From Pseudochryseolinea flava (GTDB lineage Bacteria > Bacteroidota > Bacteroidia > Cytophagales > Cyclobacteriaceae): a stretch of DNA of 64,000 bases. Shown here in pieces: positions 56,201 to 63,881 of this stretch (position 1 is its first letter; each line of letters starts with the position of its first letter). Location of the stretch: contig NZ_QMFY01000001.1 in the NCBI RefSeq assembly GCF_003286915.1, positions 1 through 64,000 of the forward strand, given 5' to 3'. The notes beneath the pieces are model-generated. The model did no database searches and was not told where the DNA came from. It saw only the letters and a program-made list of their open reading frames with translations. The position numbers and the translations under genes were made by a program.

Positions 56201-56464
56201 GTCTGTAATGGCCCCCGTATTCGTACCCTTGATTACAACGCTCACACCCGGTATTCCTTCGTTGGTTTCATTGTCCAACACAGTACCTGTAACCACCCTG
56301 CTCTGCAAAAGTGCTCCCGCAACGAACGAGTCGTTGTTTACAACCTCAATGGCGCTATGCTTACTTAAAGCATAACCGTCTGTTGAAAAAAAACAAAGGA
56401 AGCAGAAGCCAATGGCCAGACACTGTACAATGAAAGGAAGTGTTTCTGGTAGATTTTTTTTCAT
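53267..56464 (-). CDS. xusA: SusC-like TonB receptor (first pair)
   Basis: A 1065-aa outer-membrane importer with full SusC architecture: a signal peptide, a carboxypeptidase-regulatory-like domain (about 58-135; GTVLDNETNEGIPGVSVVIK), the signature LNEIVVVGYGEQKKESIVGA, a plug domain (ASATAVFGVKGANGVILITT) and a 22-strand barrel ending GAYPTVKRYNLGLRLTL. It is the first gene of the SusC/D series, following the GH43 gene by 135 bases. That gap (56465-56599) holds no gene and may contain a second promoter. Confidence 0.95.
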   Translation of the reverse strand: MKKNLPETLPFIVQCLAIGFCFLCFFSTDGYALSKHSAIEVVNNDSFVAGALLQSRVVTGTVLDNETNEGIPGVSVVIKGTNTGAITDVAGAFSLEVPSNDAILLFSAIGYASQEVPVAQLSVFNIRLITDISTLNEIVVVGYGEQKKESIVGAITQTSGTVLQRTGGVSNVGAALTGNLPGVVTMSSSGMPGEEDPMILIRAASSWNNRQPLILVDGVERPMQGIDINAVESISVLKDASATAVFGVKGANGVILITTKRGKEGAAKIEITGSTTLKVPSKLPNKLDSYDALMARNIAIEHELGVSPSSWSYIRPQSFIDKYRNPASLEESERYPNIDWQEELFRDYAMAYNANLSVSGGTSFVKYFTSADFQHEGDLFRMWDNGRNYDAGYGYNRLNVRSNLDFQLTKTTVFKINLAGSNGVRKSPWNQSNSSDWAVAQQWAGAYNIAPDVFMPKYSDGSWGFYPDISNVSNSAANLALGGAMTTTNTRINTDFILQQDLNFVMKGLNFRGSISWDNAFIEWNRGVNDLFNNAQQKWINPLTGSVTYKYDYDQNNHFDFMQGVLWSTSGGEVRNNDTQRNLNYQLQTNWARTFDKHNVAAMAMFMRQQRATGSEMPRYREDWVFRGTYDYNGKYFAEYNGAYNGSEQFSKDYRYAFFNSGAIGWMISEESFMKDLSFLDLLKVRSSFGAIGDDNIRDRWLYLTQWAYGGTTSLDVTQGTSPYPWYREAAIGNPDVRWETVKKFNIGIDYAFFDGLFSGSVDFFRDKRTDILVNGVDRAVPSYFGGTPPTANIGSVEAQGFEIVLNADKTLSNGIRLWASLNLTHAKNKILNRDDPALYPDYRKQAGFAINQHRSFIDAGYVNTYDEIYGSPQHNTNDIQKLPGNYYIIDFNGDGIVDDFDRVAYGYSDVPQNTYSATVGFDWKGFSVFAQFYGVNNVTREVPLTSFGSGLNTVYDMGTWWSRDLPNADVPVPRWMSTPSYYNGTQFLYDGSYVRLKNAEIAYTLSAKQLSKVGFTALRIFLNGNNLWVWSRMPDDRESNFAGAGSQGAYPTVKRYNLGLRLTL

Positions 56465-56599
56465 GCTAAATGCTCTTTTAGGTTTTAAGTTTTTGGTAAA
56501 ATTTTATCGTGCTCATAGTGTTATGTATGCGTATTTCGTGTTGCCATATTGATCGTTGGTTAGGGTTGATCTGGTAGTAAGAAAATTTCATTTGAACTA

Positions 56600-58306
56600 T
56601 TATGGATGTCGCGTTGCGTATAGCCCCACATTGGTTCCGGTAAATCCAAATGAATTCGCCGTCGATAAAAAATGCGCATCTATACCTTTCGCTACCGTTT
56701 TCCAATCGCCTGATTCTTCAGCGGCATAGAAGTTGAAACTGGTGCCGTCGGATTCTATTTTAAGTTGAATCGTACCCTTCGATAGCGACAGCGTCATCGT
56801 GTGCGTGACTTCAGTTCCCTGCGGAGTTGTTTTTTCTAACGTCACTTTCCGGGCGTTACCACTTTTGCGGATCGCGAGGAAGTAGTGATGTCCTTCATCT
56901 TTCAACAGTAGCATTCCTGCAGCATCATTGTCATCCTGTGGTTGAAAGTCTACTGTCGTTGATGCACGGAATTTGTGATGCTGAAGGCGTCGTGATACAT
57001 AAGCAAGTTCTTTTCGTTCCGCAGCCGTTGCTGGGATGCATTGCAAGGAGAGATAGCCAGGCTTTTTACTGAGTGAATACAAATTCGAAGCGGCGCCACG
57101 CAATGTCATCCAGTCCATGCCGAGCACAGCTTTATCAAAATCATCTCGCTTCGAAAAATTACCAAACGTAGTGTTGGCTTGACGGTTTGCGCCCTTCATC
57201 TTTAGAATGCGCGGAACAACTTCATCGTCTTTCGTCAAATATGGGAACCCGTCTTCGCTCCATGTGACGGGCATCAGAAATGTTTCCCGCCCGAGATTCT
57301 CGAAGCGATTTTCAATGGGTCGGCATGCAAGGAAAACAGACCACCACGATCCATCCTTCGATTGAATCAAGTCTGCATGACCAGCGCAAGTAATCGGGTC
57401 TGGACGACTAGGATCAAGATGCTTCTGAGTCAGGATCGGATTTCTCTTCCACGGTGTAAATGTTCCCATCGGAGAATCACCGCTGAAAATCACTTCGCGG
57501 TGGTCTGGGCCTGTGCCACCTTCAGCAGCCATCAGGAGATATTTGCCCTTAATCTTGTAAATGTGAGGCCCTTCGATCCATACCGGTTTATCAGCGAGAT
57601 TAACACCTCCGTTAACAAGCATTTTCCGAGGCCCAAAGGTCTTGTCTTTTAATACATCAAATTCCTGAATCCGAATCGCACGATGGCCATCATATCCTAC
57701 AGTACCTTCAGGAGCATCGTTATTAACAATGTAAGCACGTCCATTGTCATCAAAGAAAAACGACGGATCAATACCGTGTACTTCAGGTAGCCAGATTGGA
57801 TCGGACCATTCACCAAATGGGTCCTTCGTCTTGACGAAAAAGTTTCCACCGCCAATATTGGTGGTAATCATGTAATACGTTTTGTTCTGCGGATTGTAGC
57901 TTATCGCCGGCGCAAAAATTCCTTCACTCACTTTCTGGTTTGTAAGCTTAAGTTGAGAAGGGCGGGTCAGAACGTGTCCGACTTGTTTCCAGTTTATTAA
58001 GTCCTCACTGTGAAAAATCGGTACACCTGGAAAATAAGCAAATGTCGATGTCACCAGGAAATAGTCTTTTCCATTTGTGCAGATGCTTGGATCAGAGTAC
58101 CAACCCGGCAAGATTGGATTGTAAAACTGATCGGCGGAAGTAAGCGGTAGCCTGGCATAAAAATCGTCTTCTCCGTTGTAAAAAAATAAATCGAAGTGCG
58201 CAAAGGATGCCGCCTCGGCTGACGGCTCAGGCGCAATGGATGGTTGAGCGTTTACCCCAAATAAAAGGGCAAATGTCAGGGAGCTGACGAGTAAAGTTCT
58301 TATCAT
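56600..58306 (-). CDS. GH43 beta-xylosidase / arabinofuranosidase
   Basis: A 568-aa exported enzyme (signal peptide to about residue 20). The five-bladed GH43 propeller has the three acids in NPILPGWYSDPSIC (Asp72, base), HGIDPSFFFDD (pKa modulator) and WIEGPHIYK (acid Glu). A C-terminal beta-sandwich (about 395-565; RDDFDKAVLGMDWMTLRGAA) is the usual second domain. It would remove xylose or arabinose from xylo-oligosaccharides in the periplasm. Subfamily cannot be fixed by eye. It lies at the head of the xus operon on the same strand. Confidence 0.93.
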   Translation of the reverse strand: MIRTLLVSSLTFALLFGVNAQPSIAPEPSAEAASFAHFDLFFYNGEDDFYARLPLTSADQFYNPILPGWYSDPSICTNGKDYFLVTSTFAYFPGVPIFHSEDLINWKQVGHVLTRPSQLKLTNQKVSEGIFAPAISYNPQNKTYYMITTNIGGGNFFVKTKDPFGEWSDPIWLPEVHGIDPSFFFDDNGRAYIVNNDAPEGTVGYDGHRAIRIQEFDVLKDKTFGPRKMLVNGGVNLADKPVWIEGPHIYKIKGKYLLMAAEGGTGPDHREVIFSGDSPMGTFTPWKRNPILTQKHLDPSRPDPITCAGHADLIQSKDGSWWSVFLACRPIENRFENLGRETFLMPVTWSEDGFPYLTKDDEVVPRILKMKGANRQANTTFGNFSKRDDFDKAVLGMDWMTLRGAASNLYSLSKKPGYLSLQCIPATAAERKELAYVSRRLQHHKFRASTTVDFQPQDDNDAAGMLLLKDEGHHYFLAIRKSGNARKVTLEKTTPQGTEVTHTMTLSLSKGTIQLKIESDGTSFNFYAAEESGDWKTVAKGIDAHFLSTANSFGFTGTNVGLYATRHP

Positions 58307-58819
58307 AGGAGGTCAGGGAGCGCCACGGGCGCAAACGATTTCTGTAAATATGGAGGAGGATAGGCTGATTACGCTTACGCCAGTGTTACACCATTTTATG
58401 AGCATGTAACATCCAACTAACAAACTGACTATCTGCAGATTAAAAATGATCTTCAAGATCACGCGACCGACAGAAGAACAATAAGTGCTAGCATACCGAC
58501 AATTACTGACAGTAAAGGGAGAAGAGGTCGGACTGGTTTGTGGATTCGCTACATCGGCGTAATGATAGACTTCCGAGATCGTGAAGGTATATGCTTGACG
58601 ACTTGGCTAGAATCGAGTTGCTGTCCCGTAGTCAATTGGATCTGCAGTTGCGAAACCATTCCTGGCACTTGGTCGGTTTTACGCTAATACCGCTCTCGAC
58701 AAATTGAAAGTGTCGTAAAGATTTAGTTGGCCGATTAGCCACGCAAGGAATGATAAAATCTCGGCAGCGTTGTTCCATCTTTTCCCAAGGGGTGGTTGTG
58801 TACTAGCCAAATTTAAAGT
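58307..58819. other. 513-bp gap between GH29 and GH43 genes
   Basis: No gene is recognised. On the minus strand an open frame without an ATG runs from about 58600 to 58320, but its translation resembles no protein I know. The stretch must contain the promoter for the GH43 gene; no clear -7 box or HTCS repeat could be fixed. Confidence 0.4.
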
Positions 58820-60457
58820 TTACTCATAGATTTTGTAAACGATAGCGATGTCATTGGGCACTGTCGCGGGCATTTCGATTTCCAATGAATCTTTGTTTTG
58901 GCTCCACTTTACTTTTTCTCTACTGCCAAGCAATTGTATTTTTTTGATCTTACGCGTTGCGCGAGCGGTGCCGAGGTTTCTGATGATTATTTTTTCATCG
59001 GGCTTACCGAGTATCGTGGCATATAAGATGTTCGCTTTTTTATTGAAGCGTATATCTTGAGAAGAGAACTTGACCCGTCCTTCATTGAATCCCTGAGCGT
59101 TTAAAGGATTAGCAGCATCAGCGGCCGGACCTTCACCGAATACTGTCCATGGGCGGGTATCGAATATGCTCTCCCTATTGATGTCCATCCAAGCTGTGAT
59201 GCCTTGCAAAACCGCAACCTCCTTCTCATCGATAGTTCCGTCACCGCGTACGGGAATATTCAAAAGTAGATTACCATTTTTGCTCACCACGTCTACAAGT
59301 TGATGTATAACATCTTTAGCGGATTTATACTGATTGTTTTGATATACCGAATTGTTATAATGCCAGTCACCAATGCATGAACAGGTTTGCCATGGAATAT
59401 CTTGAATTTGATCGGGAGCACCACGTTCAACATCCCATACTAAACATTGCTTTTGATCGTCAGTAAGAATTTTACCAAACAATACAGCTTCAAGTTTACC
59501 ATCGTGCTTGGCAATGTTCGTGTTATAAAAGTGTGTGGCGATCTTTAAACCGGCGTCACTTACAGGGTAAAGCGGCAAGGCTGTGTCATCGAAATATAGA
59601 AGATCAGGTTTAAACTGATTGATCATGTCCAACGTGCGATTGTAAAATTTTTCACAGTATTCTTTCGATGGAATAGCCACACCGTTTCCCCAATTCCACT
59701 GACTATGGATTTTATTTATATCGCTGTAGCCCGCACTAAGTGAGTGATCCTGTGCATATAGTTCTTGTGGATCCAATCCTTCCCACCATGTCCCTTTTCC
59801 ATCAGCAGAATTGAGCTTGCCATCATAAGGAATGCCAGCGTAGTTCCCAACAGTATCTGACTGTTGAGAAGTTTCGAGCCAAGACCATGCATGCGCTGCA
59901 TGAACACTCAAGCCAAACATAAGATTGTTATTCTTTGCCGCTTTTGCCCATGCTGCAAGTATATCTTTACGTGGTCCGACTTTTACCGTGTTCCATTCCT
60001 GATATTTACTATTCCACAGATCAAGATTATCGTGATGATTGGCCATTGCAAAAAAATATTGAGCACCGGCTCTTTTATATAACGCAACCAGTTTCTCTGG
60101 ATCCCAACGATCAGCTTTCCAACTGTTGATTACTTCTTTGAATCCGGCTTTAGAAGGATGCCCATAATTCTTAAGGTGCCACGTATATTGACTGCTACCT
60201 TCTTTGTACATAAATCGCGCATACCAGTCGCCCTGCCCGGGTTGACATTGTGGTCCCCAGTGTGCCCAGATTCCGAACTTGGCATTCCGGAACCATTCAG
60301 GAACTTCATATTGTGCTAACGATTGCCAAGTAGGTTCAAATTTCCCCGCTGCAACGGGTTCGTTTCCCGCACCGATCGGAACCTTGAAGTCCTCTTGAGC
60401 GAACGTTGAATATACTCCAAGTATTAATGCTAGTGCGGTGACCGTAAGGGTTTTCAT
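58820..60457 (-). CDS. GH29 alpha-L-fucosidase-like enzyme
   Basis: A 545-aa exported protein (signal peptide to about residue 20). The GH29 barrel shows VPEWFRNAKFGIWAHWGPQC, YFFAMANHHDNLDLWNSKYQ and the nucleophile region FKPDLLYFDDTALPLYP (Asp near 292). The C-terminal beta-sandwich begins near 410. The family hydrolyses alpha-L-fucosides, some members alpha-L-galactosides. In a xylan locus its target could be fucosylated or galactosylated side chains of plant xylan or xyloglucan. It lies 513 bases before the GH43 gene. Codons 251-294 (59574-59706) occur again as an exact copy 2354 bases away at 61928-62060. Confidence 0.93.
   Translation of the reverse strand: MKTLTVTALALILGVYSTFAQEDFKVPIGAGNEPVAAGKFEPTWQSLAQYEVPEWFRNAKFGIWAHWGPQCQPGQGDWYARFMYKEGSSQYTWHLKNYGHPSKAGFKEVINSWKADRWDPEKLVALYKRAGAQYFFAMANHHDNLDLWNSKYQEWNTVKVGPRKDILAAWAKAAKNNNLMFGLSVHAAHAWSWLETSQQSDTVGNYAGIPYDGKLNSADGKGTWWEGLDPQELYAQDHSLSAGYSDINKIHSQWNWGNGVAIPSKEYCEKFYNRTLDMINQFKPDLLYFDDTALPLYPVSDAGLKIATHFYNTNIAKHDGKLEAVLFGKILTDDQKQCLVWDVERGAPDQIQDIPWQTCSCIGDWHYNNSVYQNNQYKSAKDVIHQLVDVVSKNGNLLLNIPVRGDGTIDEKEVAVLQGITAWMDINRESIFDTRPWTVFGEGPAADAANPLNAQGFNEGRVKFSSQDIRFNKKANILYATILGKPDEKIIIRNLGTARATRKIKKIQLLGSREKVKWSQNKDSLEIEMPATVPNDIAIVYKIYE
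59574..59706 (-). repeat. Parent copy of a 133-bp exact direct repeat
   Basis: These 133 bases within the GH29 gene, which encode the segment from about IHSQ to DDTALP including the nucleophile Asp, recur base for base at 61928-62060 in the same orientation. The flanks differ on both sides. Confidence 0.95.
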
Positions 60458-60801
60458 TTTTATGTAATCTTAGCGTTACAGTCCTTCCTTATGCAAAGGC
60501 ACTGCTTGTGTAATTTATTTCTAAATTAAATAGCACTTCCGAATGAAACAATTTTCGGTGAGATTGGCTAAGTCCATCGGACGTCAATTGATCACGTCCC
60601 AATAATATTAGGAATACACCTTTTTCGATGGCACAACAAGAGGACCCTAAGCATAATACCTTTATCGTTCACGACACGATAATGCTTCCCATGCATTGCT
60701 TATGGAATATTTCATGAAGCTTCGGTTATGATATGTTTGGTAGTACCTTACCTCAACACGAATTTGAAAGTCGCGCCAGTCGGCATCGCCCAACGATTAT
60801 C
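60458..60801. other. 344-bp gap upstream of the GH29 gene
   Basis: AT-rich stretch upstream of the GH29 gene and downstream of the barrel-protein fragment. It should hold the GH29 promoter. No gene, hairpin or repeat could be supported. Confidence 0.4.
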
Positions 60802-61347
60802 TCAGAAACTATATGCATACGCAAATGTAGTCGTGACTGCGGTCGTTACGGGAACTTCTAAGCGCTCCCGGCGTTGCCATACTGCGTTTAAGGTGAGGTT
60901 ATGTTTCTTCATGAATATATAGCCAACGTTACCTCTAAGGTTTAATACTTTGTTTTCTGCGGTACCATCATTGTAACTAACGTTGTATGAAGCAGACATT
61001 CCTGTTAACATTGTTTTCTTAAAAACTTTTGCGCGTACCCCTAGCGTTGGCCCCGTAATCCAATACGTTTTACCGCCGACGTGGTTGTATGTTGTATTGA
61101 CAGAAGCCGTGAAATGAATGGCCTGCGGCACAAACAACAATCCATACACTGTACTCATGTTATAAAACTGCGAAACCGCGCCGGGCTTAATAATGTCTCC
61201 CTGTTTATCTGCAGCCTCTTGAAAACTGAGGTTAACATTAATATGCTGACGCTTATCTTCATTCTTGTAAAAGTTATAGAGCCCACTTAGGGAAAGATTC
61301 ACATTTGGCTTTCGTATGCAGCTTTTTTTATGTATTCGTTGTATCAA
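60802..61347 (-). pseudogene. C-terminal fragment of an outer-membrane beta-barrel protein
   Basis: About 175 codons of amphipathic beta-strand pattern (NVNLSLSGLYNFYKN, IHFTASVNTTYNHVGG, MLTGMSASYNVSYND, HNLTLNAVWQRRER) ending with the outer-membrane signature TTTFAYAYSF (terminal Phe). No signal peptide or N-terminal part exists: the frame opens with TTG inside the 3' end of the neighbouring 160-aa gene. It is the 3' end of a larger gene joined to foreign sequence at about 61330. Confidence 0.75.
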
Positions 61348-61810
61348 GGGCTTCTTTTAAAAAAGCAACCTTGAAGTCCGAGTAAATGTCAAGCAGGTCT
61401 TTCACAATCATTTTCATCTCCACGTAATCGACGAAAATCGTGGACGGGTTCATTAGTCTATCCACATCGTTTAACAGGTATTTATAAGTAAACACCAGAT
61501 TCGGATAAGGGAATTCAATTTTTTCATCGTTCAGAAAAACATAGACATACCCCAGCACGATACCACCATTCACATCGAGGACAAAGCGAAACTTGAATTC
61601 ACCATGGACCTCTTCGGAGACATATTCTGGCCCTGGTGTGCGAACCTTGAAAGTATATCCCAATTCACTCAGGATGCTGATGACTTGCTTCTTATCCGTT
61701 TTGCGCAGACGATTGGCAAAATCTGTATGCACCAGTATGTTCTCAAAACGGCTGATGAAGTTTATTTTTTCATAAGCGCGGGTTATGGCATCGACGTACG
61801 CTTGACTCAT
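61328..61810 (-). CDS. Possible immunity protein
   Basis: A 160-aa cytoplasmic protein with no named family by eye. It is acidic, with mixed alpha/beta look (MSQAYVDAITRAYEKINFIS; SILSELGYTFKVRTPGPEYV; VYVFLNDEKIEFPYPNLVF). Its ATG lies 2 bases after the stop of a C-terminal protein fragment (61813-61927) in the same direction. This is the usual spacing between a polymorphic toxin's C-terminal end and its immunity gene, so an immunity role is inferred. The coding frame is intact. Confidence 0.6.
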   Translation of the reverse strand: MSQAYVDAITRAYEKINFISRFENILVHTDFANRLRKTDKKQVISILSELGYTFKVRTPGPEYVSEEVHGEFKFRFVLDVNGGIVLGYVYVFLNDEKIEFPYPNLVFTYKYLLNDVDRLMNPSTIFVDYVEMKMIVKDLLDIYSDFKVAFLKEALDTTNT

Positions 61811-61812
61811 TG

Positions 61813-61927
61813 CTACTCGGGTTTAAACACTATTGTTACTTTGTAATCCGTTGCAAGTTTCTTCAATTCTTCACTGGCTTCAAAGAAAGCTTTGTTGGTA
61901 TCCAGAATCTCCAGGAAAAATTTTCCT
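61813..61927 (-). pseudogene. C-terminal remnant, possible toxin tip
   Basis: Thirty-seven codons ending LATDYKVTIVFKPE then stop (LEILDTNKAFFEASEELKKL before it). Their 5' continuation is replaced by the 133-bp GH29 copy in the same frame, which creates a chimeric 73-codon open frame. By position next to the putative immunity gene it is probably the end of a toxin. Confidence 0.6.
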
Positions 61928-62060
61928 GGCAAGGCTGTGTCATCGAAATATAGAAGATCAGGTTTAAACTGATTGATCATGTCCAACGTGCGATTGTAAA
62001 ATTTTTCACAGTATTCTTTCGATGGAATAGCCACACCGTTTCCCCAATTCCACTGACTAT
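61928..62060 (-). repeat. Second copy of the 133-bp GH29-internal segment
   Basis: An exact 133-bp duplicate of 59574-59706 in the same orientation. It encodes MAIPSKEYCEKFYNRTLDMI and the following FKPDLLYFDDTALP of the GH29 enzyme, here without the rest of that gene. Zero differences indicate a recent event, or an assembly join. Confidence 0.95.
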
Positions 62061-62090
62061 TATCCGACGTTAATTTTCTTTTTCAAATCC

Positions 62091-62614
62091 CTAAACATAT
62101 CCGGTATAGGAGAATTTAATCGACTTTCCGTCTTCGGTGGTACCTTCGAACGAGTAGTCGAGGCTTGCGCCGTTATCCACGGTAGATTTCAGAACACCGC
62201 TGGTGATTTTATAAACTGTTCCATCGCTGGTGCCAGGTTTAACACCTATTCTAACGGAGGCATCATGAAAGGTGAACACTGCAGCTTCGCCTTCAACCGC
62301 ATCGGTTGCCACGTTACTAACAGCTTTGAACGTGATGAGATCACCAGCGCCTGATACTGTTGGCGGATTCGTTTCAATATCATATTGAAGACCTTCACCG
62401 TAGGACGTGATGTCCTGATCGTGTACAGTTGTTTCTCCTACTGCTCTTCCGAAATAGTCGTACATCGGCAGTGATCCTGTAAGCGTAATTTTTGATCCAT
62501 TGAACTCCGCTTGATTGTTGAGTTTATTTCCATCGTCGTCATCATCTTTGCAAGCTGTAGTTAGTGCTACGATCACTGTGAGAGTATTAGTTTAAGAGGA
62601 AATTTTGGTTTCAT
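62091..62614 (-). pseudogene. Lipoprotein gene with frameshift in the signal peptide
   Basis: The main frame (to 62576) encodes VIVALTTACKDDDDDG, a lipobox and acidic tether, followed by about 145 residues of beta-rich domain (ITLTGSLPMYDYFGRAVGET; ending SIKFSYTGYV). The frame has no ATG before the lipobox. The ATG at 62614 (MKPKFPLKLILSQ then TGA) is in another frame and supplies the missing n-region. One base gained or lost near 62570-62590 explains both. Function unknown; no family recognised. Confidence 0.75.
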
Positions 62615-62660
62615 AGTTTGTTGTTTAAATCGTTTTAAAAAATACATTTTCGTCTGCCTG

Positions 62661-63350
62661 CTATTCCTCAATCACAATCTCATAGGGTAATGGTTTGAAT
62701 TCCAGTCCTTCAATATTTGCTGACTCAATGGAAAGCTTGAGTTTTTCTGATACTAATTCTCCGCTTTGGTTTATACCGAACATCGTAATAAAATCAACCG
62801 TATTTTTCAACACTATTCTCTGAGTGATCAGATCCTTCGATATCCCAACTTTTATTTTTTTTCGTTCCTTTTTATACTCTGCGAAATTCGAAACAACGAG
62901 AGGTTGATTTTTGTCTTAAAGGAAAATAGATCTATTAAAATCTATCATTGTGTTAGGATCGAAGGAATGCCCGAGGATTCCGTAGTGGAACATCCAATAA
63001 GCAAGTTTCTCATCTTTGAATTTCAGCTTGGTTGCATAAAAATGGAATGCTTTTGCAATGTTGTGACGTGTGATGAGTTCCTTAAATCTGTCAGACACAT
63101 ACCATGCAGATACAGCTGGATATTCGCCGGAAAATCCGTGTACGTCCTGCAGTCGCCACTCGGCATCTTCTTTCGGATCATAGGTTTGCAAATAAAAATA
63201 GTCGAACACAGGAGCATCGTAAATCACCTCACTGTTTGAGATTCTCGGAAAATACAATTCACGATTTTCCACCAACACGCCATTGGCATAGCCTAGAATT
63301 TTGTCGACTTCGGGGAAGCTGCTTTTGATCTTAGTTTGGTAGTATTTCAT
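62661..63350 (-). pseudogene. Immunity-like protein gene split by an in-frame stop
   Basis: The first part (144 codons, 63350 down to 62916) begins MKYYQTKIKSSFPEVDKILG and contains LQDVHGFSGEYPAVSAWYVS. After a single TAA at 62916-62918 the same frame stays open for 84 more codons (DKNQPLVVSNFAEYKKERKK to FKPLPYEIVIEE) and ends at TAG. The whole would be a 228-aa protein. Its order and the position 3 bases after a toxin-tip remnant resemble Imm11/Imm43-type immunity proteins, but this is only an impression. The stop makes it a nonsense pseudogene or two short products. Confidence 0.7.
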
Positions 63351-63353
63351 AAA

Positions 63354-63625
63354 TTAAAAGTCAACAATTTCATTTACATTTTTACTACCCATGATTGCTT
63401 CATCCGTTAATGTTCCCTTCACCTGAGAAATCAAATCTCTAACGTTTTCAAACGCCTCGTCAAGATCGCCTCCCGCGTCGTTAATCACCTGAGTGATTTT
63501 ATCATCGAGTGCTCTGGTGTACTGAGGGTGGCTGCCGTGACCTACCTGATCCATCTTCAAACTTTTCTTTTGGACCATTATCGATCCCATTGAAATCGAG
63601 ATCCTTTCCTTTTTTATGCATTTCA
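63354..63625 (-). pseudogene. Polymorphic toxin C-terminal remnant, frameshifted
   Basis: The final 66 codons read MDQVGHGSHPQYTRALDDKI to MGSKNVNEIVDF; the GHGSHP-x-YT element is typical of nuclease-like tips of Bacteroidota toxins. Just upstream in a different frame stands KKGKDLDFNGIDNGPKEKFE, a linker-like sequence, so a one-base frameshift near 63560 separates the two. A stop (TAG) in that frame about eight codons further upstream ends the fragment. It lies directly before the immunity-like gene. Confidence 0.65.
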
Positions 63626-63737
63626 AAAAGCTAGTGCTTGAGTCGTGCATTGCTTTCTAACGCTTCAATCGGTATGACGCGGTGCGCTTCAAAATTGAGC
63701 GTTCCTTTTCTGTGTAGTTATTGTTCTGATCGCGTTT

Positions 63738-63881
63738 CTAAAAAGAAACAATTGCAGCCTGCTGTTGTTCTACTGCAGTAGTAGTTGTGCTGGCACCGTC
63801 AGTCTGCGCGTGCGAGGTAGAAGCAGCGATTAACACAAACAGAAATGACAACATCACCACACGACTTGCCAATGAGCGCAT
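63738..63881 (-). CDS. 47-codon signal-peptide ORF, probable gene remnant
   Basis: ATG at 63881 opens MRSLASRVVMLSFLFVLIAA followed by STSHAQTDGASTTTTAVEQQ and QAAIVSF. It is a clean signal peptide with only about 20 mature residues. It is either a small secreted peptide or, more likely, the cut-off start of a large exported protein whose end is the toxin remnant downstream. Confidence 0.5.
   Translation of the reverse strand: MRSLASRVVMLSFLFVLIAASTSHAQTDGASTTTTAVEQQQAAIVSF

Noticed and set aside
58320-58600. Minus-strand open frame without start codon between GH29 and GH43 genes
   Set aside because: No family resemblance and no ATG; probably chance.
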